The notes beneath the pieces were generated by a model. The model did no database searches. It saw only the letters and a list, made by a program, of their open reading frames with translations, and was not told where the DNA came from. Of a DNA stretch of 64,000 nucleotides, positions 37,245 to 45,457 are shown piece after piece (positions within the stretch are counted from its first letter, which is position 1; the number at the start of each line of letters is the position of its first letter). A program made the translations under genes and the position numbers. This DNA is from Candidatus Bathyarchaeota archaeon (GTDB taxonomy: Archaea; Thermoproteota; Bathyarchaeia; Bathyarchaeales; Bathycorpusculaceae), in the NCBI GenBank assembly GCA_026014705.1, contig JAOZHU010000018.1, forward strand, positions 1 to 64,000, in the 5' to 3' direction.

Positions 37245-38129
37245 ATGAAAATTATCATAGGCCCTGCCAGCAAGGAGTTAGCCGAAAAAGTCGCAGAACT
37301 AACGAACGCCGAAAAAATACCTGTAGCATACAAGACATTTCCAGACGGCGAAGCATACGTCCGCTTGGAAAGTTCAGTTCAAGGCGAACACGCGGTTATA
37401 GTGCAGACGACATGTGCCCCACAGGACAGCAACCTTATACAGCTAGCTTTCTTAGCTGACGCTGCCCGCAGAAATGGCGCTACAAAAGTTACCGCGGTTG
37501 TGCCTTACTTGGCGTATGCGCGTCAAGATAAAATGTTTCTACAAGGTGAAAACGTAAGCATCGAAACTGTCGGCGGTATGCTTGCATCTGCTGGCGTAAA
37601 CGAGTTAATCACTGTAAATGTTCATCAAGCGAGCGCACTGGCGAAGTTCCCGTTTTCAGCGCGGAGCCTCAGTGCAATTCCTCTGCTAGCTGAGTATTTC
37701 GTCTCAAAGGGCATGCGGAAGGCTTTTGTGTTGTCTCCTGACAAAGGCGCCTTGCATATTGCACAGCAAGCTCAGTTGGTTTTGGGTGGCGGTTGTGGGC
37801 ATTTAGAGAAGCAGCGTGACCGCTACACGGGAAAGACGAGCCAAACGGGTAAGGGTTTAGACGTTAAAGGTGAATCGGTGATTATTTTTGACGATATCAT
37901 CAGCACAGGTGGAACAATTGTGGGTGCAGCGAAGATTCTGCGTGAGCTCGGCGCTGCTCATGTTTACACAGCTTGTGTTCATCCCTTACTAATTGGAGAT
38001 GCCGAAAAGCGGATTCTCGATGCAGGAGTTGAGGAGATTGTGGGCACCGACAGCGTACCCAGCGGCGCGAGCAAGGTTTCACTGGCACCGTTAATAAGCA
38101 AAGAATTAAAGGCGCTGAAAAGTGGCTAA
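37245..38129 (+). CDS. prs: Ribose-phosphate pyrophosphokinase
   Basis: 294 residues from ATG 37245. It makes PRPP from ribose 5-phosphate and ATP for nucleotide, histidine and tryptophan synthesis. Recognisable are the N-terminal GPASKELAEKVAE, ATP loop PYLAYARQDKMF, the conserved VNVHQ, the flexible loop region KQRDRYTGKT and the PRPP-binding site VIIFDDIISTGGTI. It overlaps the next gene by 8 bp, so prs, the tRNA methyltransferase and rnz form one operon. Confidence 0.96.
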   Translation: MKIIIGPASKELAEKVAELTNAEKIPVAYKTFPDGEAYVRLESSVQGEHAVIVQTTCAPQDSNLIQLAFLADAARRNGATKVTAVVPYLAYARQDKMFLQGENVSIETVGGMLASAGVNELITVNVHQASALAKFPFSARSLSAIPLLAEYFVSKGMRKAFVLSPDKGALHIAQQAQLVLGGGCGHLEKQRDRYTGKTSQTGKGLDVKGESVIIFDDIISTGGTIVGAAKILRELGAAHVYTACVHPLLIGDAEKRILDAGVEEIVGTDSVPSGASKVSLAPLISKELKALKSG

Positions 38130-39159
38130 GCTCTTTTTTCTGCTAAGCGGCGAATTTGAGTCGCTGTCGTTTGCCGAATTGAAGGCTATTCTGGAAACTG
38201 AAGGCTACACGTACACAGTCACTGAGAAACTGGACCAAACGGTGCGGTTAGAAGCAGACGTCGAGTGCGTTAGGCAAGTTCTTCGAAGGTCAGCATACAC
38301 GCGCGTTTGCGGATTGGAGCTGTTCACCTGCGAAGCAGATAACGATGCTGTTGCAGAGGCAGTCAGTTCGGCAAATTTGGGCGATGTTCTCGAGGAAGGC
38401 GAAACGTTTGGAGTGCGCATAAGACGCATCAAGGAATACTCCACAAAAGATGCGACGATGACGCTGGAAAGTTTACTCGGGAAGCTTATACTCCAAAACG
38501 CGAAACGCGCAAAAGTCAACCTTGACAAACCTGATAAGACTTTCTATGGAATCCTCACCAACGGTAAACTTATCTTCGGAGTGAAACTTGCTGAGATTCA
38601 GCCGAAGCCCTTTGTGGAGCGCAGACCCCGCAAAAAACCGTTTTTTCATCCGTCAGCGATGAATAGTAAACTAGCCCGCTGCATGGTTAACCTTGCGCAT
38701 GCACGTGAAGGCTCATGTTTATTAGACCCGTTTTGCGGTACTGGAACCACTATCATCGAAGCAGCACTTATCGGCGTGTGTGCTGTCGGAGTCGACGTGC
38801 AGCGGAGAATGGCTGATGGCGCAAGACGGAATTTGAGACATTTCTGTTTGGACGCGGAGGCGATAGTTATAGCTGACGCACGCAAACTCCCGTTTACGCA
38901 TGTAAGCTGTGTTGTTACTGACCCGCCTTACGGCAAAAGCGCAACTACGCTTAAGAGCAGCACTAAAGCGATTGTTGAGGGCATTTTCACGTCTGCGCGT
39001 GAACTTCTCAGTGAAGGGCAACGGATTTGTATAGCTTCACCTAAAACAATAGGCATCCAAGCTATTGGTACACGATTGGGGTATAAGCATTTGGAGTCTC
39101 ATTTCGCTTATGTGCATAGGACTTTGACGCGGGAAGTAGCCGTGTTCGAAAAACCATAA
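38122..39159 (+). CDS. THUMP-domain tRNA guanine-N2 methyltransferase
   Basis: 345 residues. An N-terminal THUMP domain (about 50-160) binds tRNA; the C-terminal Rossmann methyltransferase has the SAM motif LLDPFCGTGTTIIEAAL and catalytic VVTDPPYGKS. This layout matches archaeal Trm-G10 (Trm11 family), which makes m2G or m2,2G at position 10 of tRNA. The start, GTG 38122, lies inside the end of prs. The gene ends 13 bp before the preferred rnz ATG. Confidence 0.92.
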   Translation: MAKLFFLLSGEFESLSFAELKAILETEGYTYTVTEKLDQTVRLEADVECVRQVLRRSAYTRVCGLELFTCEADNDAVAEAVSSANLGDVLEEGETFGVRIRRIKEYSTKDATMTLESLLGKLILQNAKRAKVNLDKPDKTFYGILTNGKLIFGVKLAEIQPKPFVERRPRKKPFFHPSAMNSKLARCMVNLAHAREGSCLLDPFCGTGTTIIEAALIGVCAVGVDVQRRMADGARRNLRHFCLDAEAIVIADARKLPFTHVSCVVTDPPYGKSATTLKSSTKAIVEGIFTSARELLSEGQRICIASPKTIGIQAIGTRLGYKHLESHFAYVHRTLTREVAVFEKP

Positions 39160-39172
39160 GGTGCAATACAAA

Positions 39173-40096
39173 ATGAGCATACGTGTGACTTTCTTAGGGA
39201 CTGGTGGCAGCGTTCCTACCTCGGCGCGGAGTTTGCCAGCTGTGCTTGTTCAACGTGGAAACGAGCAATTGATGTTTGACTGCGGGGAAGGCGTGCAGCG
39301 GCAGATGATTAAGGCGAAAGCGGGTTTTCATAAGAAGCTTAAGGTGTTTATTTCGCACATGCATGGCGACCATGTGTTGGGGTTGCCTGGGCTTTTACAG
39401 ACTATGGCGCTTATGGATAGACAGAAAAAAGTAGACATTTACGGTCCTGAAGGTATACGACGGTTTTTGGAAGGTACAAGAGAGGTTTTGCAGTTTGCAT
39501 TGACGTTTCCGCTTGAAATCCACGAGGTATTTAATGATGGCAAGATTTGCGAGGAAGAGGACTATGTCGTTGAAGCCGCGTGGTCCAACCATGTTATTCC
39601 GAGCTTGGCGTATGCCTTTGTGGAGAAGCCGCGCCCCGGGAAGTTTTTTCCTGTCAAAGCCAGGGCATTAGGTGTTCCTGAGGGCGAGTTGTGGTCTGTG
39701 CTTCAACGCGGAAAGAAAGTTACTCTGCCAAGCGGCGCAGTTGTTGAGCCTGACGAAGTGATGGGTGAACAGAGGCGTGGCAGGAAAATCGTTTATTCAG
39801 GCGATACGAAGCCGTTTGAAGGTTTTGTGCGGTTTGCTGCTTGTGCAGATTTGCTAGTTCATGAGGCGACGTTGGATGATGCGTTGGCTGAGAAGGCGGC
39901 GGAGGATGGGCATTCTACGCCTAGTCAAGCCGCGGAAGCCGCTGTAAAAGCGAAAGCGAAAAAGCTTGTTTTAACGCATGTTAGTGCAAGGTATGCTGAT
40001 GCGCGTGTGCTTTTGGAGCAAGCGCAGAGGGTTTTCAGGGATACGGCTGTGGCTGAGGACTTCTTGCAGTTGGAGTTGCCGCTTATTGATTGTTAG
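39173..40096 (+). CDS. rnz: Ribonuclease Z
   Basis: 307 residues from ATG 39173 (GTG 39161 is also open). It is the metallo-beta-lactamase endonuclease that trims tRNA 3' ends. It shows TFLGTGGSVPTSAR, the zinc motif SHMHGDHVLGLPGLL, the exosite arm (FVEKPRPGKFFPVKARALGVPEG), VYSGDT, HEATL and the C-terminal ligand in LTHVSARY. It is the third gene of the run beginning with prs, placing two tRNA-maturation enzymes together. It overlaps the convergent isomerase gene by 4 bp. Confidence 0.96.
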   Translation: MSIRVTFLGTGGSVPTSARSLPAVLVQRGNEQLMFDCGEGVQRQMIKAKAGFHKKLKVFISHMHGDHVLGLPGLLQTMALMDRQKKVDIYGPEGIRRFLEGTREVLQFALTFPLEIHEVFNDGKICEEEDYVVEAAWSNHVIPSLAYAFVEKPRPGKFFPVKARALGVPEGELWSVLQRGKKVTLPSGAVVEPDEVMGEQRRGRKIVYSGDTKPFEGFVRFAACADLLVHEATLDDALAEKAAEDGHSTPSQAAEAAVKAKAKKLVLTHVSARYADARVLLEQAQRVFRDTAVAEDFLQLELPLIDC

Positions 40097-40875
40097 GCGA
40101 GCAGTTGCTTCAGCGTTTGCAGGCTTTCTTCCACATGCTCAATGGATTCAACTATTACTGTTTTGCTGTATGATATTTGTTTGAGTGTTTGGGCGAATTG
40201 TTGCCAGTTTATTTTTCCGTAGCCTATGCCTAAATGCTGATCCAGTTCGCCCATGTTGTCGCTAGCGTGGATATGTGCAATTTTGTCTTTGAACGCGGTT
40301 AGGAAGAGTGTTATTTGCTTGTTTATGTTTGCGTGTCCGATATCTAAAACTAAGTCTACGTCAAGGTTTGTTTCTTTGTAGAATTCGGTGAAGTGTTCTA
40401 CGCTTTTCATGATGAACGGGTAAGGTTCAGGCACGTTTTCCAACGCAATTTTCACGCCGTGGTCTGCTGCCAGTTTGCACAGTGCGCGGATGCTTTGAAG
40501 GTTTTGTGCCCAGTCTTTGCCCGGGTAAAAAGAGCTGATTCCTGTTTTAATGCCGGGGTGAAATACCCACAGCTTAGCGTTTAGTGCGGCTGCGTAGGCC
40601 ATTGACTGCTTCAAGCGTTTAAGTGAAGCATTCAGCAAGGGTTTTGAGGGTGAGGCAATGTTTATGTCTGCGAAGGGCGCGTGAACCGTGCATTCTAAAC
40701 CATAAGCGTTTGCTGCTTCATTAAGCGCTTGAACGCGTGTTTTGTTTAGGGCGTGCGCGCCATCATCTACAATTTCGATTAGCCGCGTGTTCACGGTGGC
40801 TAGGTGCCGAGCCATTTTGGTGAATGGCTCGTTTAACGTGTAGAGCATTGACAGACCGATTGTAGGTTTGGTCAT
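40093..40875 (-). CDS. Sugar phosphate isomerase/epimerase (AP endonuclease 2-type TIM barrel)
   Basis: 260 residues of the xylose-isomerase-like TIM barrel superfamily. Metal ligands are apparent in TVHAPFADIN, VFHPG, IALENVPEP, LDIGHAN, IHASDN and VIVESIE. Members isomerise sugars or act as endonuclease IV; the lack of the longer zinc-cluster signatures of endonuclease IV favours the isomerase side. The substrate is not evident. It is convergent with rnz. Confidence 0.85.
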   Translation of the reverse strand: MTKPTIGLSMLYTLNEPFTKMARHLATVNTRLIEIVDDGAHALNKTRVQALNEAANAYGLECTVHAPFADINIASPSKPLLNASLKRLKQSMAYAAALNAKLWVFHPGIKTGISSFYPGKDWAQNLQSIRALCKLAADHGVKIALENVPEPYPFIMKSVEHFTEFYKETNLDVDLVLDIGHANINKQITLFLTAFKDKIAHIHASDNMGELDQHLGIGYGKINWQQFAQTLKQISYSKTVIVESIEHVEESLQTLKQLLA

Positions 40876-40935
40876 CGCATTTTTCCCTTCAAGGTTAATT
40901 TGATGTTGCTGTTTCGGGCTTAATAACCTAATCTA

Positions 40936-40964
40936 GTACGGATTCCCTCCGTACAGGTCATGAC
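40936..40964. repeat. Two adjacent palindromes at the edge of the defence island
   Basis: GTACGGA-TTCCC-TCCGTAC (40936-40954) is a perfect 7-bp inverted repeat. Two bases later GTCATGAC (40957-40964) is a perfect 8-bp palindrome. They lie about 60 bp upstream of the isomerase start and 80 bp before the next plus-strand gene. Use as an operator, recombination site or terminator is possible but not shown. Confidence 0.5.
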
Positions 40965-41043
40965 TCCACACGGTTTTTCGCGGCACATTTCCCCTTTTTT
41001 TCTTTTTCCATCCTTTATTCCCCATGGAGGCTGATAGCAGAGC

Positions 41044-41586
41044 TTGAGCGAGGGAGTTCCAGTCTCGGTTAATCAGCCCAAAAATCTGATTTGTAATTTT
41101 CGTGCTCCTAACTTGGAGCAGTACCAGCGTTGGAAGGCTTTTGTCAAGTGGGCTAAAGATAACGGTCATGACGTTTGCCACTTAACCCTCAGCTTGACAG
41201 ATTCCTTTATGAAAGGAATCGAAGGATCGGCTCAGGTTCGTAATGGCCAACAAGTTGTAAATATTCAACAGAACAATGTTTTTCAGTATCAGGTTTCTAA
41301 GCCGAGGCGTGAGCCTTATGATTTGAGTTGTGTGAGAAAAGAGTTTCAGAAAACATTCAGTAGTGTTCTTTTTGAGGCGTATGTTCTTAACAAGGCGAGA
41401 GATTTAACGCGGGAATTCAGTTATCGCGATTTTTTAGAGCTGAAACATGACGCTTTTCGGCGAATCATATTGCGTTTAAGGCGTAAGGGAAAAATCGTGG
41501 CTAATCCTCAACGCACTGTACCGAGATTCTACTTCTTATCTGAGAGAATCAGCGAATACTCTCCGGATAGGAGAGCAACACAGTAA
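41044..41586 (+). CDS. Accessory protein of unknown function
   Basis: 180 residues from TTG 41044, the first possible start after an in-frame TAG at 41035. The N-terminal half (LEQYQRWKAFVKWAKDNGHDVCHLTLSLTDSFMKGIEG) is helical. The C-terminal half (FSYRDFLELKHDAFRRIILRLRRKGKIVANPQRTVPRFYFL) looks like a winged-helix DNA-binding end. I do not recognise the family. Its place at the border of the defence island and an uncommon start suggest an accessory gene. Confidence 0.5.
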   Translation: MSEGVPVSVNQPKNLICNFRAPNLEQYQRWKAFVKWAKDNGHDVCHLTLSLTDSFMKGIEGSAQVRNGQQVVNIQQNNVFQYQVSKPRREPYDLSCVRKEFQKTFSSVLFEAYVLNKARDLTREFSYRDFLELKHDAFRRIILRLRRKGKIVANPQRTVPRFYFLSERISEYSPDRRATQ

Positions 41587-41805
41587 AACAAATGTTTACA
41601 AACAGAGAAGCTGAAGGAAAGTTGCGTCTCAATCCGTCAAGTTTTTCCCATAGTTATTTTTAAGCCGTTCATCTTGATGTGTTTTTGAAGTTTTGGATTT
41701 TGATATGTACTGTGCACTTTGTATTTAGTGATTGTGTATTTGGAAGGTGGGCGGTTTTGTATTATGCGGGGTTCTCTTTCAGAGTTTGTATACGTTTGAC
41801 AATAA

Positions 41806-41818
41806 ACTATATATATTG
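41806..41818 (+). promoter_or_regulatory. AbiE promoter with repeated TTGACAA
   Basis: AACTATATATATT is centred about 27 bp before ATG 41839, giving a leaderless message. TTGACAA occurs on both sides of the box (near 41796 and 41816), so an antitoxin bound there would block TBP. AbiEi-type antitoxins are known to repress their own operon; the exact operator here is inferred. Confidence 0.55.
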
Positions 41819-41838
41819 ACAAAAGTATATTATGCAGC

Positions 41839-42663
41839 ATGGGCTATGAATCTTCAGTACCGCGAAAAATACTACAGTACATCAGTGGCAAACAGACAGT
41901 TTCCATAAGAGACATTGCGCAGATATTCGAGTTGAAACCCACAACAGCAAAGATCTATTTAAGTCGTCTTGCACGGACAGGGTCAATCAAGAAGGTTGGA
42001 AGGGGTCTCTACCAAATCGGAAAAGGCGAGACAGTTGTTATGCGCCCTTCTCCGGAACTCGCCAGGATAGCAAGCGAGCTTCGAGAAGCTTTCCCTATGG
42101 CGAAATTTGCTATCTGGTCTCTGCAAATGCTTTCTGGTTATTCGCATTACATGATTGGGAAAGACGTCGTATTCATTGAAACAACAAAGATGTTATCTGC
42201 AAGCATGCGAGATATACTCGCGTCTAAGGGATATCGAACAGTATTGAAGCCTGGAAAAAGAGATTTCCAAGAATACACGTACTATCCTGACCGACCAATA
42301 TTCATTCTGGAACGAAAGGAACAATACGGTCTCACAGTGTTTGAAGGCAATCTAATCCCAACTCCAGAGCGAATTTGGGCGGATGTCTTCTACTTAGTCA
42401 CTAGGAAGAACTTGACTTTTGATCCTTTTGAGCTTGGGGTTATTTTTTCAGCCATGGTTGACCGGGAAGGAATAAACTTCAGCAGGCTGCTAAGGTATTC
42501 TGAGCGCCGAGGAATCTTTAGGGAAATATTGATTTTCCTATATGAATTAATGAAATCCAACTCAAAGGTGGGAAAGCACATTACAGAAAATATTTTGTTA
42601 GGCAGACGTGAAACTCTTAACACAATCTTATTCATGATCGAGGGAGCTAGAAGAAATGATTGA
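41839..42663 (+). CDS. AbiEi-type antitoxin / transcription regulator
   Basis: 274 residues. The N-terminal winged helix (VSIRDIAQIFELKPTTAKIYLSRLARTGSIKKVGRGLYQIG) followed by the antitoxin domain with AKFAIWSLQMLSGYSHYMIG matches the AbiEi family. In type IV toxin-antitoxin systems AbiEi opposes the AbiEii nucleotidyltransferase and represses the pair. The 8-bp overlap with the toxin gene is typical of such pairs. It is the first plainly defensive gene of the island. Confidence 0.85.
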   Translation: MGYESSVPRKILQYISGKQTVSIRDIAQIFELKPTTAKIYLSRLARTGSIKKVGRGLYQIGKGETVVMRPSPELARIASELREAFPMAKFAIWSLQMLSGYSHYMIGKDVVFIETTKMLSASMRDILASKGYRTVLKPGKRDFQEYTYYPDRPIFILERKEQYGLTVFEGNLIPTPERIWADVFYLVTRKNLTFDPFELGVIFSAMVDREGINFSRLLRYSERRGIFREILIFLYELMKSNSKVGKHITENILLGRRETLNTILFMIEGARRND

Positions 42664-43822
42664 CACTAGCAAAACTGTGGGATCAGCTGAAACATTCGAT
42701 CCTGAGAAGATTAACGCGTTACTTTCTCAAGGCGTCATCAATAACGTTGCTAATTTGGAGAAGGCAATCTTTAGTCTCGAATACTTGGGGCAACTGCAAG
42801 AAGAGGGCTTGGATTTCATTTTTAAGGGTGGCTCCGCAATACAGGTAATTCTGCGGGACAAATGGACGAGGTTAAGCGTAGACGCGGATATTTGTTCTGG
42901 TGTGTCTGAAGAAGAGTTAATTGACATTTTTAATAAAATTCACCAAGAATTCCAAAAAGAAATTTTCTCTTTCAGACCGAGAGAACGAGAGATTTTAGGA
43001 GACGTCCCCTTCTATCATTACAGGATAGAGGCTCCAGCAATTACCGAGGTTGAGGCAAAGAGGACTTTTCTGCTTGATGTCATGGGGATTAAGCCCAAGT
43101 ACCCTGTGAATCAGGTCGAGCTTAAGACTTCCTTTTATGATTCGTCTGTGAGCGTTTTTGTTCCAACTGTAGGTGCCCTTCTTGGTGATAAGCTTTCCAC
43201 CATTGGACCCCGCACGATGGGACGGCGCTTGGTTGATTCGCGGAATGGTCTTGAATATGCGAAACATTTCTATGACATAAAGAATTTGCAGGAAGCTGAT
43301 TTCAACGTGGAGGATTGTGGTAAGGCGTTTCATGAGGCAATTGCGATGCAACGAAAGATTCGCAATGTGGACTTTTCGCTGTCGGAGTGTTGTGAGGATT
43401 TGTTTTTTACATGTCAAGTGGCGAGTTTACCTCAACAAACTGGCGAAGAGTTAATTCAGAAATTGCAAGGCGATCAACGATCTCGGGCTTTGTCGGAGCT
43501 TAGAATACTGAGAGATGGTTTGGCACGGTTTCGGCCGTTTTTGGTTCGAGGGTTAACTTACACTTGGGATGAATTAAGGTATTGCGCTTCATTGACGGCA
43601 TTATTGACCAAAATGGTGCAGCTGGATCTATCGGAGGAGAAAGTGAAGGAAATTCTGGGGTCAGACACACCTGCCACGAGAGAGGAAATTGAACCAATTA
43701 TCTCGAGAATTGAAGGTATTCCGAGAAAAGACCGCTGGTTTATACAGTTAGATGAAATAGGAAACTTTCCAAGGCTATTGAAGACTTGGCATTCTTATTT
43801 CTTTTTGGGTGAGATTAGCTGA
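42656..43822 (+). CDS. AbiEii-type nucleotidyltransferase toxin
   Basis: 388 residues. The nucleotidyltransferase core is visible in FIFKGGSAIQVILRDKWTRLSVDADICSG: GGS, then DAD as the metal-binding pair. Later motifs are E-V-E-A-K and LLGDKLSTIGPRTMGRR. AbiEii-type toxins add nucleotides, for example to tRNA ends, halting growth when the antitoxin fails, which blocks phage spread. At 388 residues it is longer than many AbiEii proteins; the extra C-terminal part is helical. The core acidic residues are present, so it is probably active. Confidence 0.88.
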   Translation: MIDTSKTVGSAETFDPEKINALLSQGVINNVANLEKAIFSLEYLGQLQEEGLDFIFKGGSAIQVILRDKWTRLSVDADICSGVSEEELIDIFNKIHQEFQKEIFSFRPREREILGDVPFYHYRIEAPAITEVEAKRTFLLDVMGIKPKYPVNQVELKTSFYDSSVSVFVPTVGALLGDKLSTIGPRTMGRRLVDSRNGLEYAKHFYDIKNLQEADFNVEDCGKAFHEAIAMQRKIRNVDFSLSECCEDLFFTCQVASLPQQTGEELIQKLQGDQRSRALSELRILRDGLARFRPFLVRGLTYTWDELRYCASLTALLTKMVQLDLSEEKVKEILGSDTPATREEIEPIISRIEGIPRKDRWFIQLDEIGNFPRLLKTWHSYFFLGEIS

Positions 43823-44060
43823 AAGATTCGAATAGATTCAAAAATTTGTTTTTAAGGCTGTTATCAGATGACGGGTCAAAATGCTTAATTCTCTCCGATT
43901 GCGTTGCCGCGTAGTAAACATGGTGCAAGTTTTAGCAAATTTTTACTGCAGTTACCCATAAAGTGGGACACTACATTAAATTTTCAGCAATGGCAGCCGC
44001 CTCTGCCGGACTCCGTTGACAGCCCGTTTATAAGTAACTTGTCAATGCACTTCCAAGCTA

Positions 44061-44068
44061 TTTATAAA
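44061..44068 (+). promoter_or_regulatory. TATA box of the candidate structured RNA
   Basis: TTTATAAA predicts initiation near 44090, inside or just after the left hairpin and before the nested stems. A second TTTATAA lies near 44027. No protein-coding start lies at the predicted site. Confidence 0.4.
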
Positions 44069-44089
44069 CAATTTACGACGAGCATTACA

Positions 44090-44277
44090 AAACCATGTAA
44101 TACTCGTAGTATGCCAAAAAAGCTGCATAGGACTTGTCCGATAAAAGTAGTCGGGCCAAAGCCTTTAGGGACTACTACTTCTCGGGTGGGGTACTGGCGT
44201 CCCTTGCCCGTTCTAACGTTGAACCTGGCAGTTTCCATTATCGGTAGTATGCAGAAAAAAAAGGAATTCTTTTTTAT
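44090..44277 (+). ncRNA. Candidate structured RNA with nested stems
   Basis: Several perfect inverted pairs nest as in a folded RNA: outer CTGCATA 44123-44129 with TATGCAG 44248-44254; next CCGATAA 44138-44144 with TTATCGG 44238-44244; inside these AGTAGTC 44146-44152 with GACTACT 44170-44176, CGGG 44183-44186 with CCCG 44207-44210, and GTTC 44210-44213 with GAAC 44221-44224. The last two share one base, so one would shorten. A TATA box lies before it and a T-rich run after it. A separate hairpin (44078-44107, 12-bp arms with one mismatch) overlaps the start. It is not a tRNA, and I recognise no known family. Its place between AbiE and a restriction-modification pair suggests a defence role or a regulator, but this is inference. 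Confidence 0.45.
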
Positions 44278-44316
44278 TCATTCTACCGAGGTTCCTCAGA
44301 AATAGGTGACAAAGAG

Positions 44317-44325
44317 TTTTATAAA
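44317..44325 (+). promoter_or_regulatory. TATA box of the DNA methyltransferase gene
   Basis: TTTTATAAA is centred about 27 bp before ATG 44348, so the methyltransferase message should be leaderless from that ATG. The upstream GTG (44306) would lie before the promoter. Confidence 0.6.
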
Positions 44326-44347
44326 CTGGGCGCTAAAGAAGAAGTCG

Positions 44348-45457
44348 ATGAAAACTGTACACAAAATGCTTTTCAGCGATGCTCGCGAGATGAAAGAGCT
44401 CAGGGATAATTCTGTAGATTTGATGGTTACTTCGCCACCGTACCCGATGATTGAAATGTGGGACTCTATTTTCTCGAAGCAAAACCCAGCGATAGCAGAC
44501 GCGTTAGAAAACAATGAGGGGGATAGAGCCTTTGAATTAATGAATAAGGAGCTCGATAAAGTCTGGAAAGAAGTTTACCGAGTTTTGAAGGAAGGCGGAT
44601 TTGCTTGCATCAATATTGGCGATGCGACAAGGACTATTAGCAAAGAGTTTAGGCTGTATGCGAACCATTCAAGGATCTTGCAGTATTGTTTGAGTTTGGG
44701 TTTTAGTCCTCTCCCTGAAATATTGTGGAGAAAGCAGACAAACGCTCCCAACAAGTTTATGGGCTCTGGAATGCTGCCTGCGGGCGCCTATGTTACTTTG
44801 GAACACGAGTACATTTTGGTTCTAAGAAAAGGTAGCAAGCGTAAATTCATTAATGAAGATGAAAAAAGTCGTAGGCAAAAAAGCGCGTTTTTTTGGGAGG
44901 AACGAAATGTGTGGTTCTCAGATGTTTGGGAAGACTTGAAAGGAACCAGGCAAAATAACATTGATAAGACTATTCGTGAGAGAAGCGGAGCTTTCCCATT
45001 TGAGTTAGCGTATCGATTGATTAACATGTTTTCGCTCAAGGAAGATACTGTGCTAGACCCGTTTTTGGGGACTGGGACGACCACTATAGCTTCCATGGCA
45101 GCGGGCAGGAACAGCGTAGGAATCGAGATAGATCCAAAATTCAGGGCGCACATCTTCTCAAGGTCTAAGAGCATTGTTAATTTTGCTAATCAGCTAATAG
45201 AGAATAGAATAAAGAACCATGCGAGTTTCATTCGAGAGAGAATAAAAGCCAAGGGAAGATTGGGTTATGCTAACAGGTATTATGGGTTTCCAGTTATGAC
45301 GAGCCAAGAAACCGAAATAGTTTTTGACGAACTAAGCAGGATTATAGCGAAGGGCAATGATATTTTTGAAGTTGAATATAAGGAAAATCCGAGTTGGTTT
45401 TGGAAGGATGGCGAGATTGCGAGCAAGGACAAGGTGTCATTGACCGAGTGGACTTAA
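44348..45457 (+). CDS. Type II DNA methyltransferase (beta class), partner of a MjaI-like enzyme
   Basis: 369 residues. Catalytic motif IV is TSPPYP near the N-terminus and the SAM motif DPFLGTGTTTIASMAAGRNSVGIEID comes later, the beta-class order. SPPY indicates an amino-methyltransferase, N4-cytosine or N6-adenine. Next to a MjaI-family endonuclease, N4-cytosine methylation within CTAG is the likely function, by analogy with M.MjaI. It starts at ATG 44348 according to the TATA box. Its 3' end overlaps the convergent restriction gene by 21 bp. Confidence 0.9.
   Translation: MKTVHKMLFSDAREMKELRDNSVDLMVTSPPYPMIEMWDSIFSKQNPAIADALENNEGDRAFELMNKELDKVWKEVYRVLKEGGFACINIGDATRTISKEFRLYANHSRILQYCLSLGFSPLPEILWRKQTNAPNKFMGSGMLPAGAYVTLEHEYILVLRKGSKRKFINEDEKSRRQKSAFFWEERNVWFSDVWEDLKGTRQNNIDKTIRERSGAFPFELAYRLINMFSLKEDTVLDPFLGTGTTTIASMAAGRNSVGIEIDPKFRAHIFSRSKSIVNFANQLIENRIKNHASFIRERIKAKGRLGYANRYYGFPVMTSQETEIVFDELSRIIAKGNDIFEVEYKENPSWFWKDGEIASKDKVSLTEWT

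Larger units (their letters stand above)
43823..44347 (+). other. Gene-free stretch holding a likely RNA gene
   Basis: No convincing protein gene is present; the open frame near 43904-44305 lacks start signals and protein-like composition. The left third has only short hairpins (GGCAG/CTGCC at 43992-44007). From 44061 the segment holds a TATA box, nested inverted repeats and a T-run, described separately, then the promoter of the methyltransferase. Confidence 0.6.

Noticed and set aside
43904-44305. 133-codon frame across the candidate RNA
   Set aside because: Composition is not protein-like, no start signal is seen, and it runs through the strongly paired region.
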